From Planctomycetaceae bacterium (GTDB lineage: Bacteria; Planctomycetota; Planctomycetia; Pirellulales; UBA1268), in NCBI GenBank assembly GCA_947459185.1, contig CANHCU010000017.1, forward strand, positions 1 to 44,831: a DNA stretch of 44,831 nucleotides, written 5' to 3'. Below the pieces are notes generated by a model. That model was given only the letters and a program-made list of their open reading frames with translations. It was not told where the DNA came from and did no database searches. Positions 42,835-44,831 of the stretch are shown one piece after another (positions within the stretch are counted from its first letter, which is position 1; each line of letters starts with the position of its first letter). The translations under genes and the position numbers were made by a program.

Positions 42835-43950
42835 CTACTGGGCGCCCACAAACTTCGCCATTTCGAAGTAGATCGGGATGCCGAAGGCGATATTGAACGG
42901 AAAAGTAATCGCCAGCGCCGCCGTGATGGAATAGGTCGGGTTGGCCTCAGGCAGCGTGAGCCGCACCGCGGGCGGGGCAGCGATGTAGGACGCACTGGCG
43001 ACGATCGCCCCCAGCACCGTGCAGCCGCCCAGGTTCAGGCCCGCGAGGTGCCCCAGGTAGACCCCCAGGAAGCCATGGATGAGGGGCATCAGGATGCCGA
43101 AGGCGATGAGAAACGGCCCGACTTTGACAAGATCTCCCAATTTCTCGCCCGCCACGAGCCCCATCTCCAAGAGGAAGATGCAGAGCGCCCCGCGAAACAG
43201 CATGCCCTTGCTCTGGAAGAATTCGTAGAACGGTTCAAAGCCCTTGGGATCCATGAACAGCGTTGAGACGAACCCGATCACGAGCAGACCGGCCATCAGC
43301 ATGATCGACTGGCCGGTCATGACCTCATAGAGCGCCTCGCCGAGTTTCGATTCCTTCACCCGCCGGCCACTGCCCGCCGCCCGCGCCGCCCGCTCCTTCG
43401 CCGACAGCGCGGCCCCGATCACGAGTGCGATGGCGATGCCCGGGCATTCCAGCAGCGTGACGAGCGTCGGCAGGAAACTGTTGGCGGGATGCTGCGTTTG
43501 CTCGACGAACGAATTGGCGACGGCATAGGTGACAGCCGAGGTGCTGCCGTAATGGGCGGCGATGCCCGCCGAATCGGCGATCGACATGCCGCCAAGGTAC
43601 CGGAGCACCACGTAGGATGTGACGGGCGTGATACAGCCCAGGAAGAGCGTTACGAGGGCGGACTTCCAGATCGTGGCCACGCCGTGCGCCTGGTACTCAT
43701 GGGCCAGTTCGTGGCCGCCGATAAAGCCGATCGACATCAGCAGGAAGATCGCGATCGAGTAGTAGAGTTCCTTGGGGATCTTGATGCCGCCGCGGATCCG
43801 CGTGCAGATGATCCCCAGCAGAAAACACAGTGGAATCGGCGTCAGCAGGTTCCGCTCGAGCGACTCCAGAATCCGAGTCATCTGTTCGCCTGAGAACACT
43901 CCCAGCAGGGGCGTGACGAGGGAGACGATGGCGGTGGACGGCAGGGGCAT
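42835..43950 (-). CDS. sbtA: SbtA-family sodium-dependent bicarbonate transporter
   Basis: A 371-residue integral membrane protein with about ten membrane spans that belongs to the SbtA (DUF897) family. SbtA proteins import bicarbonate together with sodium. Visible family signatures are ESLERNLLTPIPLCFLLGI, FIGGHELAHE, SIADSAGIAAHYGSTSAVTYAVA (the substrate-binding region), ARAAGSGRRVKESKLGEALYEVMTG as the cytoplasmic loop, and ASASYIAAPPAVRLTLPEANPTYSI near the C-terminus. The start at 43950 has GAGG eight bases upstream; a longer frame to 44196 lacks support. It precedes sbtB on the same strand, as in cyanobacteria. The substrate could also be another small anion in non-photosynthetic bacteria. 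Confidence 0.9.
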   Translation of the reverse strand: MPLPSTAIVSLVTPLLGVFSGEQMTRILESLERNLLTPIPLCFLLGIICTRIRGGIKIPKELYYSIAIFLLMSIGFIGGHELAHEYQAHGVATIWKSALVTLFLGCITPVTSYVVLRYLGGMSIADSAGIAAHYGSTSAVTYAVANSFVEQTQHPANSFLPTLVTLLECPGIAIALVIGAALSAKERAARAAGSGRRVKESKLGEALYEVMTGQSIMLMAGLLVIGFVSTLFMDPKGFEPFYEFFQSKGMLFRGALCIFLLEMGLVAGEKLGDLVKVGPFLIAFGILMPLIHGFLGVYLGHLAGLNLGGCTVLGAIVASASYIAAPPAVRLTLPEANPTYSITAALAITFPFNIAFGIPIYFEMAKFVGAQ

Positions 43951-44274
43951 TAAGCTGGCCTCGCGTGAAGTGCGGGAGTGGTGTCCATCGGCATGCTTAG
44001 GGTAGCGAGACGACAGAAATCCGCGACCCCGATTTGGCGGGACCGACCCGATTGTAAGCCCCCATCGGTCTCGGACACCTTCCAAAAACGTCATGCATCG
44101 CAACCGGCTCAGACGGATGCCATACTCAGTGCAAGCGAACGTAAGGCCTCGAGAACGAAGTGGTCGGCAACTCGCTATCGTGTTTCGGATGGCCACGCAG
44201 CCATGTCGGAACGAAATAGCGTCCGTCTATGCCGGGGTTCTTTACGGCTGGGGCGATTATGGCTGGAGGTCTTT
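43951..44274. other. Intergenic region between divergent sbtA and response regulator genes
   Basis: No gene is supported. The stretch must hold the promoters of both genes. I see no strong -35/-10 pair on either strand and no clear repeat. Confidence 0.4.
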
Positions 44275-44831
44275 ATGCACGTTTCGATTGTCGAAGATGA
44301 CCCGGTCATCGCCAAGGCCGTCGCCACGGCCGTCCGCGAGGCGGGGCACCAGTGCACCTGGGTCGCTGATGGCGAAACGGCCATCAGCGACAAGACACTC
44401 ATGTCGAGCGACATCGTGGTGCTCGACATGATGCTGCCAAAAGCCAGCGGCCTCGATGTGCTGCGGGCCGCCCGGCAGGCCGGCGTGCGCACGCCCGTTA
44501 TCGTGCTCACGGCCCGCGGCGCCGTGCCCGACAAACTCGAGGGCTTCGAGGCCGGCGCCGACGACTACCTCGTCAAGCCTTTTGCGATCGATGAATTGCT
44601 GGCCCGGATCGAGGCAGTGCACCGCCGCACGGCCCACAAGCCCGCGATGGAACTGGAGGCCGGCGACCTCCACCTGAGCCTCGCCAACAAGCGGCTCGCC
44701 ATGGCTGGCCGCATGATCGAACTCACGCCCACTGAGTTCAGCATCCTCGAACTGCTGATGCGGTTTCAGGGACAGGTGGTCACGCGGACGATGCTCTGCG
44801 AGCATGTCTGGGGCTTCGACTGGGACGGGCC
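44275..44831 (+). CDS. OmpR/PhoB-type response regulator (cut off by window end)
   Basis: The first 185 residues of a two-component response regulator. The receiver domain has VEDDP (acidic pocket), VVLDMMLP with phosphoacceptor Asp51, VIVLTA with Thr79 and YLVKPF with Lys101. A winged-helix DNA-binding domain of the OmpR/PhoB type follows (LELEAGDLHLSL-like strand, LTPTEFSILELLMRF, VVTRTMLCEHVWGFD) and is truncated by the window. The ATG at 44275 has GGAGG about five bases upstream. A sensor histidine kinase probably lies just beyond the end. The gene is divergent from sbtA. Confidence 0.93.
   Translation, partial: MHVSIVEDDPVIAKAVATAVREAGHQCTWVADGETAISDKTLMSSDIVVLDMMLPKASGLDVLRAARQAGVRTPVIVLTARGAVPDKLEGFEAGADDYLVKPFAIDELLARIEAVHRRTAHKPAMELEAGDLHLSLANKRLAMAGRMIELTPTEFSILELLMRFQGQVVTRTMLCEHVWGFDWDG

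Noticed and set aside
1..44831. tRNA or rRNA genes
   Set aside because: I looked for the GGTTCGAATCC-type T arm and for conserved rRNA segments and found none. A covariance search would be decisive.

Overview
The window reads as a chromosomal segment of a high-GC planctomycete, most likely of the Pirellulales. The signs are a DUF1559 pseudopilin with the H-X9-DG C-terminal motif, a DUF1570-type secreted protein, a Ser/Thr kinase with the N-terminal domain usual for planctomycete kinases, a lysine/alanine-rich H1-like protein, many secreted proteins of unknown function, and intergenic repeats with the core TCGCTTGCGCTYRGGGCTTG. I see no phage, transposase, CRISPR array, rRNA or tRNA. Most of the window is ordinary housekeeping and lineage-specific chromosome.

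Layout. 1-8.2 kb: secreted alpha/beta hydrolase, class I DAHP synthase (aroG-like), a large secreted protein of unknown function, a multi-pass membrane protein, and an Sfp-type phosphopantetheinyl transferase. 8.2-11 kb: pyruvate kinase followed by argininosuccinate synthase (pyk-argG, minus strand). 11-14.4 kb: SDR oxidoreductase overlapping a MEKHLA-domain gene, a DUF1559 pseudopilin with a small lipoprotein, and an ArsR-type regulator. 14.5-17.4 kb: xylose isomerase and a DUF1570 gluzincin-like protein. 17.4-20.6 kb: PduO-type cobalamin adenosyltransferase overlapping glnD (minus strand). 20.6-24 kb: TolB-like propeller overlapping proC, the H1-like protein, a small beta-rich protein, thioredoxin. 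24-28 kb: a primary-type sigma factor with a long leader, and a membrane-anchored protein of unknown function. 28-30.3 kb: btaA-btaB, predicted to make the betaine lipid DGTS. 30.3-35 kb: guaB, a secreted protein behind it, and two lineage-specific genes. 35-40 kb: ilvD, a HAD hydrolase, a small glutaredoxin-like protein, a Ser/Thr kinase. 39.8-44 kb: surE, guaA, and sbtA-sbtB (bicarbonate transporter family plus PII-like regulator). The window ends inside an OmpR/PhoB-type response regulator.

Genes that work together: guaB and guaA are the two steps from IMP to GMP but are not adjacent. AroG, ArgG, ProC and IlvD supply amino acids. BtaA and BtaB form a two-gene lipid pathway with overlapping reading frames. 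SbtA and SbtB form a transporter-regulator pair otherwise best known from cyanobacteria. GlnD would modify a PII protein not encoded here.

The most interesting points are the SbtA/SbtB pair whose SbtB lacks the usual redox tail, the BtaA/BtaB pair, the palindromic repeat family between genes, a multi-hairpin intergenic element upstream of btaA, and two genes whose -10 box lies only 7 nt before the start codon, which suggests leaderless mRNAs. I found no convincing multi-gene system that is wholly unknown.
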